Part shown: one piece after another, positions 14,825 to 22,249 of the stretch
Numbering within the stretch: position 1 is the stretch's first letter
How the letters are laid out: each line of letters opens with the position of its first letter
Source of the DNA: SKKY01 sp964622305
GTDB taxonomy: Bacteria; Bacillota; Peptococcia; Peptococcales; SKKY01
Assembly: GCA_964622305.1 (NCBI GenBank)
Contig: CAZUPR010000012.1
Span: 1-34,578, forward strand
Length of the DNA stretch: 34,578 nt
Direction of reading: 5' to 3'
Program-made: the position numbers and the translations under genes
The notes under the pieces: model-generated
What the model saw: the letters and a program-made list of their open reading frames with translations, nothing else
Told to the model about the DNA's origin: nothing
Database searches by the model: none

Positions 14825-15391
14825 ATGAAAACAAAGCTTGCCATTCTGGCTTCGGGCAGGGGTTCAAATTTTGTCGCCCTCCTGGAAAACAGCCGGGAAG
14901 AGGGGGCAAAATTTGAAGTGGGCCTTCTGATTTCCGACAAAGAGGGGGCCCTGGCCCTCCAAAGGGCCAAAGATGAGGGCCTGCCTGCCCGCCTGGTAAG
15001 GCCAGCCGACTTTGCTTCCAAGGCAGATTACGAAAAAGAGATGGTAAGAATTATTAAAGAAGAATCCTGCCATCTGGTTTGCCTGGCTGGTTATATGAGA
15101 ATTTTAAGCCCAGTTTTTTTAGAAGAATGGGGCGGTGATGTTATCAATATTCATCCATCCCTTCTGCCATCTTTTCCGGGCCTGGATGCTCAAAAACAAG
15201 CTTTGGACTATGGGGTTAAATACTCTGGCTGTACAGTCCATTTTGTTGATGAGGGAATGGATACAGGCAGAATCATAGCTCAGAGGGTAGTTCCTGTTCT
15301 TGAAGGAGATAGTGTAGAGAGCCTCTCAGAGAGGATCCTCATAGAAGAACATAAAGTTTATTCAGAAGTAGTAAATAATTATAGGAGGTAG
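14825..15391 (+). CDS. purN: Phosphoribosylglycinamide formyltransferase
   Basis: Transfers a formyl group from 10-formyltetrahydrofolate to GAR. 188 residues. Motifs: LASGRGSNF at the N terminus, LAGYMRILSP, the catalytic Asn-His pair in NIHPSLLPSFPGLDA, and the catalytic Asp in VHFVDEGMDTGRI. I use ATG 14825 (M-KTKLAILASGRGSNF) rather than GTG 14816; GTGGGTG upstream serves as ribosome site. The 5' third is noticeably richer in G and C than its neighbours (14930-15010), but the frame is intact. Its stop codon overlaps the purH ribosome site. Confidence 0.96.
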   Translation: MKTKLAILASGRGSNFVALLENSREEGAKFEVGLLISDKEGALALQRAKDEGLPARLVRPADFASKADYEKEMVRIIKEESCHLVCLAGYMRILSPVFLEEWGGDVINIHPSLLPSFPGLDAQKQALDYGVKYSGCTVHFVDEGMDTGRIIAQRVVPVLEGDSVESLSERILIEEHKVYSEVVNNYRR

Positions 15392-15395
15392 GATG

Positions 15396-16928
15396 ATGAA
15401 GAGAGCCTTATTGAGCGTGTCAGATAAGACTAATTTAGCTCAGTTTGCAAAAGAACTTACAGACCTTGGTTATGAAATTTTATCAACAGGTGGAACCAGA
15501 CAATATTTATTGGACCAGGGTATAGCCGTAACTGCAGTTGATGAGGTAACAGGATTTCCGGAGATTCTGGGGGGCAGAGTAAAGACCCTGCATCCTAAAA
15601 TTCATGGAGGCCTTTTAGCTAAAGATACCCAGGAACATATGCAGGAGCTTAAGGATAACCAAATTACTCCTATCGATTTAGTTTGTGTAAATTTATATCC
15701 CTTTGTAAATACCATCCTAAAAGAAGGCGTGAGCCTTGATGAAGCTATTGAAAATATAGATATCGGCGGGCCAGCCATGATCAGAGCTTCAGCCAAAAAC
15801 CACCAAAGGGTTGCAATAGTGGTAAAGCCAGAAAGATATGATCAGGTGATTGCTGAACTAAAGGCTAAGGGACAAATTTCTCTGGAAACCAGAAGACTTT
15901 TAGCTATGGAAGCCTTTAGCCATACAGCTCAATATGATTCTGCTATTAGCAACTATTTAAATGAACAATTTACTGGGAATCTTTTTCCTGATGAAATAAG
16001 CTTTGTTGGAAAAAAGGTTCAGGATTTAAGATATGGTGAGAATCCACATCAAAAAGCAGCCTTTTATAAGTTTCCTTTTAAAACAGAAGCCACTCTTGCC
16101 TCGGCAAAACAGCTTCAGGGTAAGGAGCTTTCCTATAACAATCTGGTTGATATAGAGGCTGCCTGGAATATAGTTAAAGAATTTAAGGATGGTTTTGCAG
16201 TAACAGTTATTAAACATACCAATCCATCGGGATCAGCTTTGGCTGCCAGCCAAAAAGAGGCTTACATAAAGGCCTATGAAGCAGATCCAATTTCTGCCTT
16301 TGGCGGAATTATTGGTCTTAACAAGGCCGTCGACAAAGAGACTGCTGAGGAAATTTGCAAAATTTTTGTTGAGGCAGTAGTGGCACCTGAAATTTCACAG
16401 GAAGCCCAGGCAGTTTTTGCCCAAAAAGAAAATGTTAGAGTTATAGAAATGGGCTATGAAGAAGCCCTGGAAGAAGTCTGGATAGAAAAAGTAGGCGGTG
16501 GTTTTCTTTTACAGGAAGCAGACAGCGATGACTTACAAATGGCTGACCTGGAAGTGGTTACAGAGAGAAAACCAAGCGAGGAAGATTTAAAAGAACTTCT
16601 CTTTGCCTGGAAGATCGCTAAAAGTGTTAAATCAAATGCTATTGTCCTTGGAAAAGGCTACAAAACAATTGGAGTTGGGGCCGGCCAGATGAATAGGGTG
16701 GGCTCGGCTAAGATTGCCTATGAGCAGGCAGGTGAAGAAACCAAGGGATCTTATTTGGCCTCTGATGCCTTTTTCCCCTTTAGGGATACTGTAGATTCAG
16801 CAGCCCAGGTGGGTGTAAAAGCGATTATTCAGCCAGGTGGTTCTATTAAAGACCAGGATTCCATTGATGCATGTAATGAACATGGCCTGATTATGGTTTT
16901 CACAAGAAGAAGACATTTTAAACACTAA
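15396..16928 (+). CDS. purH: Bifunctional AICAR formyltransferase / IMP cyclohydrolase
   Basis: Last two steps to IMP. About 510 residues. The N-terminal IMP cyclohydrolase (MGS-like) part has RALLSVSDKTNL, LSTGGT and GRVKTLHPKIHGGLL. The C-terminal transformylase part has RYGENPHQKAAFY, the catalytic KHTNPSG segment, FGGIIGLN, and GAGQMNRVGSAKIA. Two ATGs stand in tandem at 15393 and 15396; the second is seven bases from GGAGG (15384-15388) and gives the usual MKRALLSVSDK start. It sits directly after purN. Confidence 0.97.
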   Translation: MKRALLSVSDKTNLAQFAKELTDLGYEILSTGGTRQYLLDQGIAVTAVDEVTGFPEILGGRVKTLHPKIHGGLLAKDTQEHMQELKDNQITPIDLVCVNLYPFVNTILKEGVSLDEAIENIDIGGPAMIRASAKNHQRVAIVVKPERYDQVIAELKAKGQISLETRRLLAMEAFSHTAQYDSAISNYLNEQFTGNLFPDEISFVGKKVQDLRYGENPHQKAAFYKFPFKTEATLASAKQLQGKELSYNNLVDIEAAWNIVKEFKDGFAVTVIKHTNPSGSALAASQKEAYIKAYEADPISAFGGIIGLNKAVDKETAEEICKIFVEAVVAPEISQEAQAVFAQKENVRVIEMGYEEALEEVWIEKVGGGFLLQEADSDDLQMADLEVVTERKPSEEDLKELLFAWKIAKSVKSNAIVLGKGYKTIGVGAGQMNRVGSAKIAYEQAGEETKGSYLASDAFFPFRDTVDSAAQVGVKAIIQPGGSIKDQDSIDACNEHGLIMVFTRRRHFKH

Positions 16929-16960
16929 GTGGACATAAAAAGACTAAGGAGGATTTTTAC

Positions 16961-18238
16961 TTGAAAATATTAGTTGTTGGAAGTGGTGGCAGAGAGCACA
17001 CTCTTTGCTGGAAGATTGCTCAAAGCCCAAAGGTTAAGAAAATTTACTGTGCGCCTGGCAATGCCGGAACAGCTCAGCTGGCAGAAAACATAGCTTTGCA
17101 GGTCGATGAGACTGATAAAATCGTTGATTTTGCTAAGGAAAATGCTATAGATTTAGTTGTTATCGGGCCAGAATTGCCCTTGACCCTGGGACTGACTGAT
17201 GCCCTTGAAAAAGTGGGTATAAAAGCTTTTGGCCCATCTGCTCTGGCAGCTGAAATAGAGGGAAGTAAGGCTTTCTCCAAAATGATTATGGAAAAATACG
17301 GCCTGCCTACCGCCAGATATCAGGTTTTTACTAATTATGAAAAGGCCCTGGCTTTTTTAGATGAAATTGGAATTCCCTGCGTTATTAAGGCAGATGGCCT
17401 GGCCCAGGGCAAGGGAGTCTTTGTCTGTATGACCAGACAAGAGGCGGAAGAAGCCCTGGAAGAAATTATGGGTGAAAAATCTTTTGGTTCAGCTGGAGAC
17501 AGGGTTTTAATTGAGGAGTTTCTTACAGGTCCTGAGGTTAGTATTTTGGCCTTTACAGACGGTAAAACCTTCAATCCTATGGTTTCAGCCCAGGATCACA
17601 AGAGGATTTTTGATCAGGACCAGGGGCCAAATACTGGCGGTATGGGCGCCTATTCCCCTGCTCCTATGTATGATAAGGAAACAGAAGCCTTTGTTAATAA
17701 ACATGTTTTTGAGGCCCTTATTGCCGGTATGGAAAAGGAAGGCAGGCCCTATAAGGGGGTTCTTTACGCCGGCCTTATGCTAACCCCGGATGGAGTGAGG
17801 GTTCTTGAGTTTAATGCCCGTTTTGGTGATCCGGAAACCCAGGCAGTTTTAGTGAGACTGGAATCAGACCTGGTAGACATTATGCTGGCGGTGGTTGAAG
17901 GCAGATTAGCCGACCAGGAGATTATTTGGAAGGAAGATCCGGCTGTTTGTGTTGTTATGGCGGCAGAAGGTTATCCCGGAGATTACGCAAAAGGCAGGGA
18001 GATTAATTTTAAAGACCTGCCAGAAGAGGGAAAACTTGAAGAGAAAACTTTTGTCTTCCATGCAGGAACCAGCCAGAAGGATGGGAAAATCTATACCTCT
18101 GGCGGCAGGGTTCTGGGGGTAACTGCTTTAGGTAAAGATCTGAGAGAAGCAATCGATAATGCCTACCAGAGGGTTGAGAGAGTTGACTTCCAGGGGGCAC
18201 AATTTAGAAAAGATATAGGACAAAAAGCTTTAGTATAG
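16961..18238 (+). CDS. purD: Phosphoribosylamine-glycine ligase
   Basis: ATP-grasp ligase joining phosphoribosylamine and glycine to GAR. 425 residues, full length. Motifs: KILVVGSGGREHTL, GPELPLTLGLTDAL, EGSKAFSKMIMEKYG, the ATP-grasp IKADGLAQGKGVFV, GGMGAYSPAPM and FNARFGDPETQ. Start is TTG 16961, eight bases after TAAGGAGG; the protein begins exactly where the family begins and there is no ATG nearby. Last gene of the pur operon, followed by a strong terminator. Confidence 0.97.
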   Translation: MKILVVGSGGREHTLCWKIAQSPKVKKIYCAPGNAGTAQLAENIALQVDETDKIVDFAKENAIDLVVIGPELPLTLGLTDALEKVGIKAFGPSALAAEIEGSKAFSKMIMEKYGLPTARYQVFTNYEKALAFLDEIGIPCVIKADGLAQGKGVFVCMTRQEAEEALEEIMGEKSFGSAGDRVLIEEFLTGPEVSILAFTDGKTFNPMVSAQDHKRIFDQDQGPNTGGMGAYSPAPMYDKETEAFVNKHVFEALIAGMEKEGRPYKGVLYAGLMLTPDGVRVLEFNARFGDPETQAVLVRLESDLVDIMLAVVEGRLADQEIIWKEDPAVCVVMAAEGYPGDYAKGREINFKDLPEEGKLEEKTFVFHAGTSQKDGKIYTSGGRVLGVTALGKDLREAIDNAYQRVERVDFQGAQFRKDIGQKALV

Positions 18239-18256
18239 TGTTGTGCTAAAGAGTTA

Positions 18257-18297
18257 AATAGTCTATCATTGTAAGAGGTGATAGACTATTTTTTTTA
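18257..18297 (+). terminator. Intrinsic terminator of the pur operon
   Basis: AATAGTCTATCA (18257-18268) and TGATAGACTATT (18279-18290) form a perfect 12-bp stem with a 10-base loop, running into eight T. The next gene begins only 13 bases further, with no clear promoter in between, so read-through may feed yerC-nifJ. Confidence 0.9.
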
Positions 18298-18310
18298 AGG
18301 GTTGATAAAA

Positions 18311-18628
18311 GTGGGAAATAATAAAAAAGAGAAAATATTTGAAAGTAAATTGAAGGATCCAAGGACAGACAGGCTTTTTGAGGCTATACTAACCTTGGAG
18401 ACAGAAGAGGACTGCTATCGTTTTTTTGAGGATCTTTGTACAGTAGCTGAGCTTAAATCACTGGCTCAAAGATTACAGGTAGCAGAAATGCTTGACGGCA
18501 AATTAAGTTACAATTCGATAGCCGAAGAGAGTGGTGCCTCTACTGCTACAATCAGCAGGGTAAAAAAATGTTTAAATTACGGAGCTGACGGTTATAATCT
18601 TGTAATAAAGAATTTAAAAGAGGAGTGA
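18311..18628 (+). CDS. yerC: YerC/YecD-family TrpR-like DNA-binding protein
   Basis: Small cytoplasmic protein, 105 residues, closely resembling B. subtilis YerC of the Trp repressor superfamily. The central block CYRFFEDLCTVAELKSLAQRL and the helix-turn-helix GASTATISRVKKCLNYG are near-invariant in the family. Its DNA target and any ligand are not established. I choose GTG 18311 (AAGG upstream, better spacing); a TTG at 18302 has its ribosome site one base away. It ends four bases before nifJ, whose ribosome site AGAGGAG lies in its last codons, so translation is coupled. It may regulate nifJ or itself; this is inference from position only. Confidence 0.88.
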   Translation: MGNNKKEKIFESKLKDPRTDRLFEAILTLETEEDCYRFFEDLCTVAELKSLAQRLQVAEMLDGKLSYNSIAEESGASTATISRVKKCLNYGADGYNLVIKNLKEE

Positions 18629-18632
18629 TCAA

Positions 18633-21600
18633 ATGAGCATAAATTTTAAAACTATGGATGGAAACACGGCAGCTGCTTATGTTTCTTATGCTTTTACTGA
18701 AGTAGCCGCTATCTATCCAATTACCCCTTCTTCAGACATGGCCGAACATGTTGACCAGTGGAGTGCCCAGGGTAAAAAGAACATCTTTGGTCAAACTGTA
18801 AGTGTCATTGAAATGCAATCAGAAGCAGGTGCGGCCGGAGCCCTTCACGGTTCTTTGGCAGCCGGAGCCCTTAGTTCAACCTATACAGCTTCTCAGGGCC
18901 TTCTTCTTATGATACCTAATATGTATAAAATTGCCGGTGAACTTTTACCAGGCGTTTTTCATGTTAGTGCCAGAGCTTTGGCAACCCATGCTCTTTCAAT
19001 TTTTGGTGATCAGTCAGATATTATGGCAGCCAACCAGACTGGTTTTGCCATGCTGGCTTCAGGCAGCGTCCAGGAAGTTATGGATTTAGCAGGAGTTGCC
19101 CATCTGGCGGCCATTAAATCCCGTGTTCCTTTTGTCCATTTCTTTGATGGTTTCCGTACCAGTCATGAAATCCAAAAGATTGAGGAAATTTCCTATGACA
19201 CCCTGGCAGGCTTAGTTGACAGGGATGCCTTGAGAGAGTTTAAAGACAGGGCTCTTAATCCTGACCATCCTGTAACCAGAGGAAGTAACCAAAACCCTGA
19301 TGTTTTCTTCCAGGGCAGAGAGGCTTCCAACAAATATTACGAGAAAGTTCCCGATATTGTTAATGAATACATGCAGGAAATAAGCAAAATTACTGGCAGA
19401 AAGTATGCTCCTTTTGTTTATTACGGAGATCCCAATGCAGAAGATATTATTATTTCTATGGGCTCTTCAACTTCAGTTATTGAAGAGACAATCGATTATT
19501 TAAATAAAAATGGCTACAAGACAGGCCTTCTTAAAATCCATCTTTACAGACCATTTTCAGCCAAGTATTTCTTTGATGCTCTGCCAGCAAGTGTAAAGAG
19601 AATTGCTGTCCTTGACAGGTCTAAAGATCCAGTATCCCTGGGGGAAGGACTTTACAAGGATATCAGATCACTTTTCTATGATAAGGAAGAGCAACCAGTA
19701 ATTATTGGTGGCCGCTATGGCCTTGGTTCAAAAGACTTTAACAGTGACCATGTTAAGGCAGTCTTTGATAACCTGGCATTAGAGAATCCAAAAGATTCCT
19801 TCACTGTAGGAATTATTGATGACGTGACTATGACCAGTCTTGACTTGGGCCAGCCAATTAATACTGAGCCTGAAGGAACCAAAAGATGTAAATTCTGGGG
19901 CCTGGGTTCAGATGGAACAGTTGGTGCCAATAAAGATGCTATAAAAATTATTGGTGATAACACTGATCTTTTTGCTCAGGGATATTTTTCCTATGACTCA
20001 AAAAAATCAGGCGGTGTTACCGTATCTCACTTAAGATTTGGTAAAGAACCAATTAAATCTTCTTATATGATCAGCAAGGCAGATTATGTGGGAGTGCACA
20101 ACCATTCCTATCTCTGGAAATATGACACTTTAGATGATCTGGTTGAAGGCGGAGTCTTTGTTCTTAATACTACCTGGTCTCTTGAAGAGCTGGAAGAAAA
20201 AATTCCTGCCAGGGCCAAAAGACAGTTAGCTGAGAAAAACCTTCAGTTTTATATTATTAATGCTGCTGAAATTGCTCGTAAGGTTGGCTTGGGCAATAGA
20301 ATCAACATGATTATGCAGACAGTTTTCTTTAAGTTGGCTGATGTGCTGCCACTTGAAGAGTCAATAGGCTATTTAAAAGATGCTATCGTGGCAAGTTATG
20401 GCAACAAGGGCGAGAAGGTAGTGGAAATGAACCACAATGCTGTCGATCAGTCTATCGCCCACCTGATTAAGGTTGAGATTCCAGAGGAATGGGCCCAGGC
20501 TCAGGATGCAGATGACCAGGCTGGCAAGGATAAGCCAGAATTTATTCGTGATATAGCTGATAAGGTTAATGCCCTCCAGGGTGACAAACTGCCTGTTTCT
20601 GCTTTTGTGGGCAGGGAAGATGGCACTATGCCTCCAGGAACATCAGCTTATGAAAAGAGGAGCATTGCCCTCTATGTGCCAGAGTGGATAGCAGACAACT
20701 GTATCCAATGTACCCAATGTTCTTTTGTTTGTCCGCACGCATCTATCAGACCTTTCCTTCTTAATGAGGAAGAAAAGAAAAATGCACCAGAAGGCTTTAA
20801 TACAATCAAGGCCATGGGCAAGCAATTGGAAGGTTTGGAATATAAAATCCAGGTTAGCACCCTAGACTGTACCGGTTGCCTCAGCTGTGTTGAAGTTTGC
20901 CCGGCTCCTACTAAAGCCCTGCAGGCCAAACCAATTGAAAGCCAGACAGATCTTCAGGTTCCAAATTGGAACTATGCAATAAAGGAAATAAGTATTAAAG
21001 ATGATCTTATGAAAAAAGACTCCATCAAAGGTTCGCAGTTTAATCAACCTCTGGTAGAGTTTTCCGGAGCCTGCGCAGGCTGTGGGGAAACTCCTTATGT
21101 AAAATTAGTAACTCAGCTCTTTGGTGAGAGAATGACTATTGCCAATGCTACAGGCTGTAGTTCTATCTGGGGAGCAGCTTACCCAAGTTCAGTCTTTACA
21201 ACTAACTGTGAGGGTAAAGGACCAGCCTGGTCAAACTCCCTCTTTGAAGATAATGCTGAGTTTGGTCTGGGAATTCTTTTGGCAAATGACAAGATAAGAG
21301 AAAACTTGCAGATGAAGATGCAAGAGCTTATCAAAGAAGATGTCTCAGCTGAGCTTAAGGAAGCTGGCCAGGAATGGTTGGATAATTTTGCTGATGGCGA
21401 GAAAACCAGTCAGTTAACTCCAGGATTAATTGAGCTTCTAGCTAAGGAAGACAAGGCTCTGGCCAAAGAAGTGCTTGAAAGAAGCGACTTCTTAACCAAG
21501 AAATCCCACTGGGTCTTTGGTGGAGATGGCTGGGCTTATGATATTGGCTACGGCGGTCTGGATCATGTAATTGCCAGTGGTCAGGATATTAACATCTTTG

Positions 21601-22148
21601 TTTATGATACGGAGGTTTACTCCAATACTGGAGGTCAGGCTTCCAAGTCAACCCCGGCAGCAGCTGTGGCAAAATTTGCCTCATCTGGAAAAAAACTGGG
21701 CAAGAAAGATTTGGGGCTTATGGCTACGAACTATGGTAATGTCTATGTTGCTCAAATTGCCATGGGGGCTAACATGAACCATACGATCAGAGCAATAAAA
21801 GAGGCAGAGGCTTATCCAGGGCCTTCTTTAATCATTGCTTACTCCACTTGTATTAACCATGGAATTTCTGAAGGTATGCAGACCAGCATGACCAGAATGA
21901 AAAAAGCTGTTGATTCGGGCTATTGGCACCTCTGGCGCTATAACCCACTGCTTAAAGAAGAAGGTAAGAATCCTTTTACTCTTGATTCCAAAGAACCTAA
22001 TGCTGAATTTAGAGATTATCTTATGGGAGAGGTTCGTTACTCCTCCTTATTTAAGACTTTCCCTGATTCGGCAGAGGAGCTTTTCCAGCTTGCTGAGGAA
22101 AAGGCAAAAGCAAAATATGAGAATTACAAAAAACTTTCAGATATGTAG
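18633..22148 (+). CDS. nifJ: Pyruvate:ferredoxin (flavodoxin) oxidoreductase
   Basis: Oxidises pyruvate with CoA to acetyl-CoA and CO2 and reduces ferredoxin; central to anaerobic energy metabolism. Single-chain form of 1171 residues, the usual length. The N-terminal domain holds AAAYVSYAFTEVAAIYPITPSS. Two ferredoxin-type [4Fe-4S] motifs lie at about 689-700 (CIQCTQCSFVCP) and 746-757 (CTGCLSCVEVCP). The proximal cluster uses CAGCG near 814 and a late cysteine near 1072 (STCINHGI). Thiamine diphosphate binds GDGWAYDIGYGG (about 963) and YSNTGGQASK. No frameshift. Preceded by yerC and followed by a terminator. Confidence 0.97.
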   Translation: MSINFKTMDGNTAAAYVSYAFTEVAAIYPITPSSDMAEHVDQWSAQGKKNIFGQTVSVIEMQSEAGAAGALHGSLAAGALSSTYTASQGLLLMIPNMYKIAGELLPGVFHVSARALATHALSIFGDQSDIMAANQTGFAMLASGSVQEVMDLAGVAHLAAIKSRVPFVHFFDGFRTSHEIQKIEEISYDTLAGLVDRDALREFKDRALNPDHPVTRGSNQNPDVFFQGREASNKYYEKVPDIVNEYMQEISKITGRKYAPFVYYGDPNAEDIIISMGSSTSVIEETIDYLNKNGYKTGLLKIHLYRPFSAKYFFDALPASVKRIAVLDRSKDPVSLGEGLYKDIRSLFYDKEEQPVIIGGRYGLGSKDFNSDHVKAVFDNLALENPKDSFTVGIIDDVTMTSLDLGQPINTEPEGTKRCKFWGLGSDGTVGANKDAIKIIGDNTDLFAQGYFSYDSKKSGGVTVSHLRFGKEPIKSSYMISKADYVGVHNHSYLWKYDTLDDLVEGGVFVLNTTWSLEELEEKIPARAKRQLAEKNLQFYIINAAEIARKVGLGNRINMIMQTVFFKLADVLPLEESIGYLKDAIVASYGNKGEKVVEMNHNAVDQSIAHLIKVEIPEEWAQAQDADDQAGKDKPEFIRDIADKVNALQGDKLPVSAFVGREDGTMPPGTSAYEKRSIALYVPEWIADNCIQCTQCSFVCPHASIRPFLLNEEEKKNAPEGFNTIKAMGKQLEGLEYKIQVSTLDCTGCLSCVEVCPAPTKALQAKPIESQTDLQVPNWNYAIKEISIKDDLMKKDSIKGSQFNQPLVEFSGACAGCGETPYVKLVTQLFGERMTIANATGCSSIWGAAYPSSVFTTNCEGKGPAWSNSLFEDNAEFGLGILLANDKIRENLQMKMQELIKEDVSAELKEAGQEWLDNFADGEKTSQLTPGLIELLAKEDKALAKEVLERSDFLTKKSHWVFGGDGWAYDIGYGGLDHVIASGQDINIFVYDTEVYSNTGGQASKSTPAAAVAKFASSGKKLGKKDLGLMATNYGNVYVAQIAMGANMNHTIRAIKEAEAYPGPSLIIAYSTCINHGISEGMQTSMTRMKKAVDSGYWHLWRYNPLLKEEGKNPFTLDSKEPNAEFRDYLMGEVRYSSLFKTFPDSAEELFQLAEEKAKAKYENYKKLSDM

Positions 22149-22158
22149 TTTTACAGGG

Positions 22159-22189
22159 GCCCTGGTTGAAAAAATCAGGGCTTTTTTAT
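22159..22189 (+). terminator. Intrinsic terminator after nifJ
   Basis: GCCCTGG (22159-22165) pairs with TCAGGGC (22175-22181), one G-U pair, followed by six T. Confidence 0.85.
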
Positions 22190-22208
22190 TATTATTCCAG
22201 GTAAGATA

Positions 22209-22217
22209 TGTTATAAT
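22209..22217 (+). promoter_or_regulatory. Extended -10 promoter of the GGDEF/EAL-recD2 operon
   Basis: TGTTATAAT is a perfect extended -10 element just after the nifJ terminator. No convincing -35 box precedes it, as is typical for extended -10 promoters. Start point expected near 22224. Confidence 0.55.
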
Positions 22218-22249
22218 ATTAGAATATTCTTAAAGAGGCAGGGATTCTT

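Noticed and set aside
14930..15010. Locally GC-rich stretch in purN as sign of transfer
   Set aside because: It is short, in frame and codes for ordinary PurN residues; codon choice such as CTG, GCC and CTC explains it.
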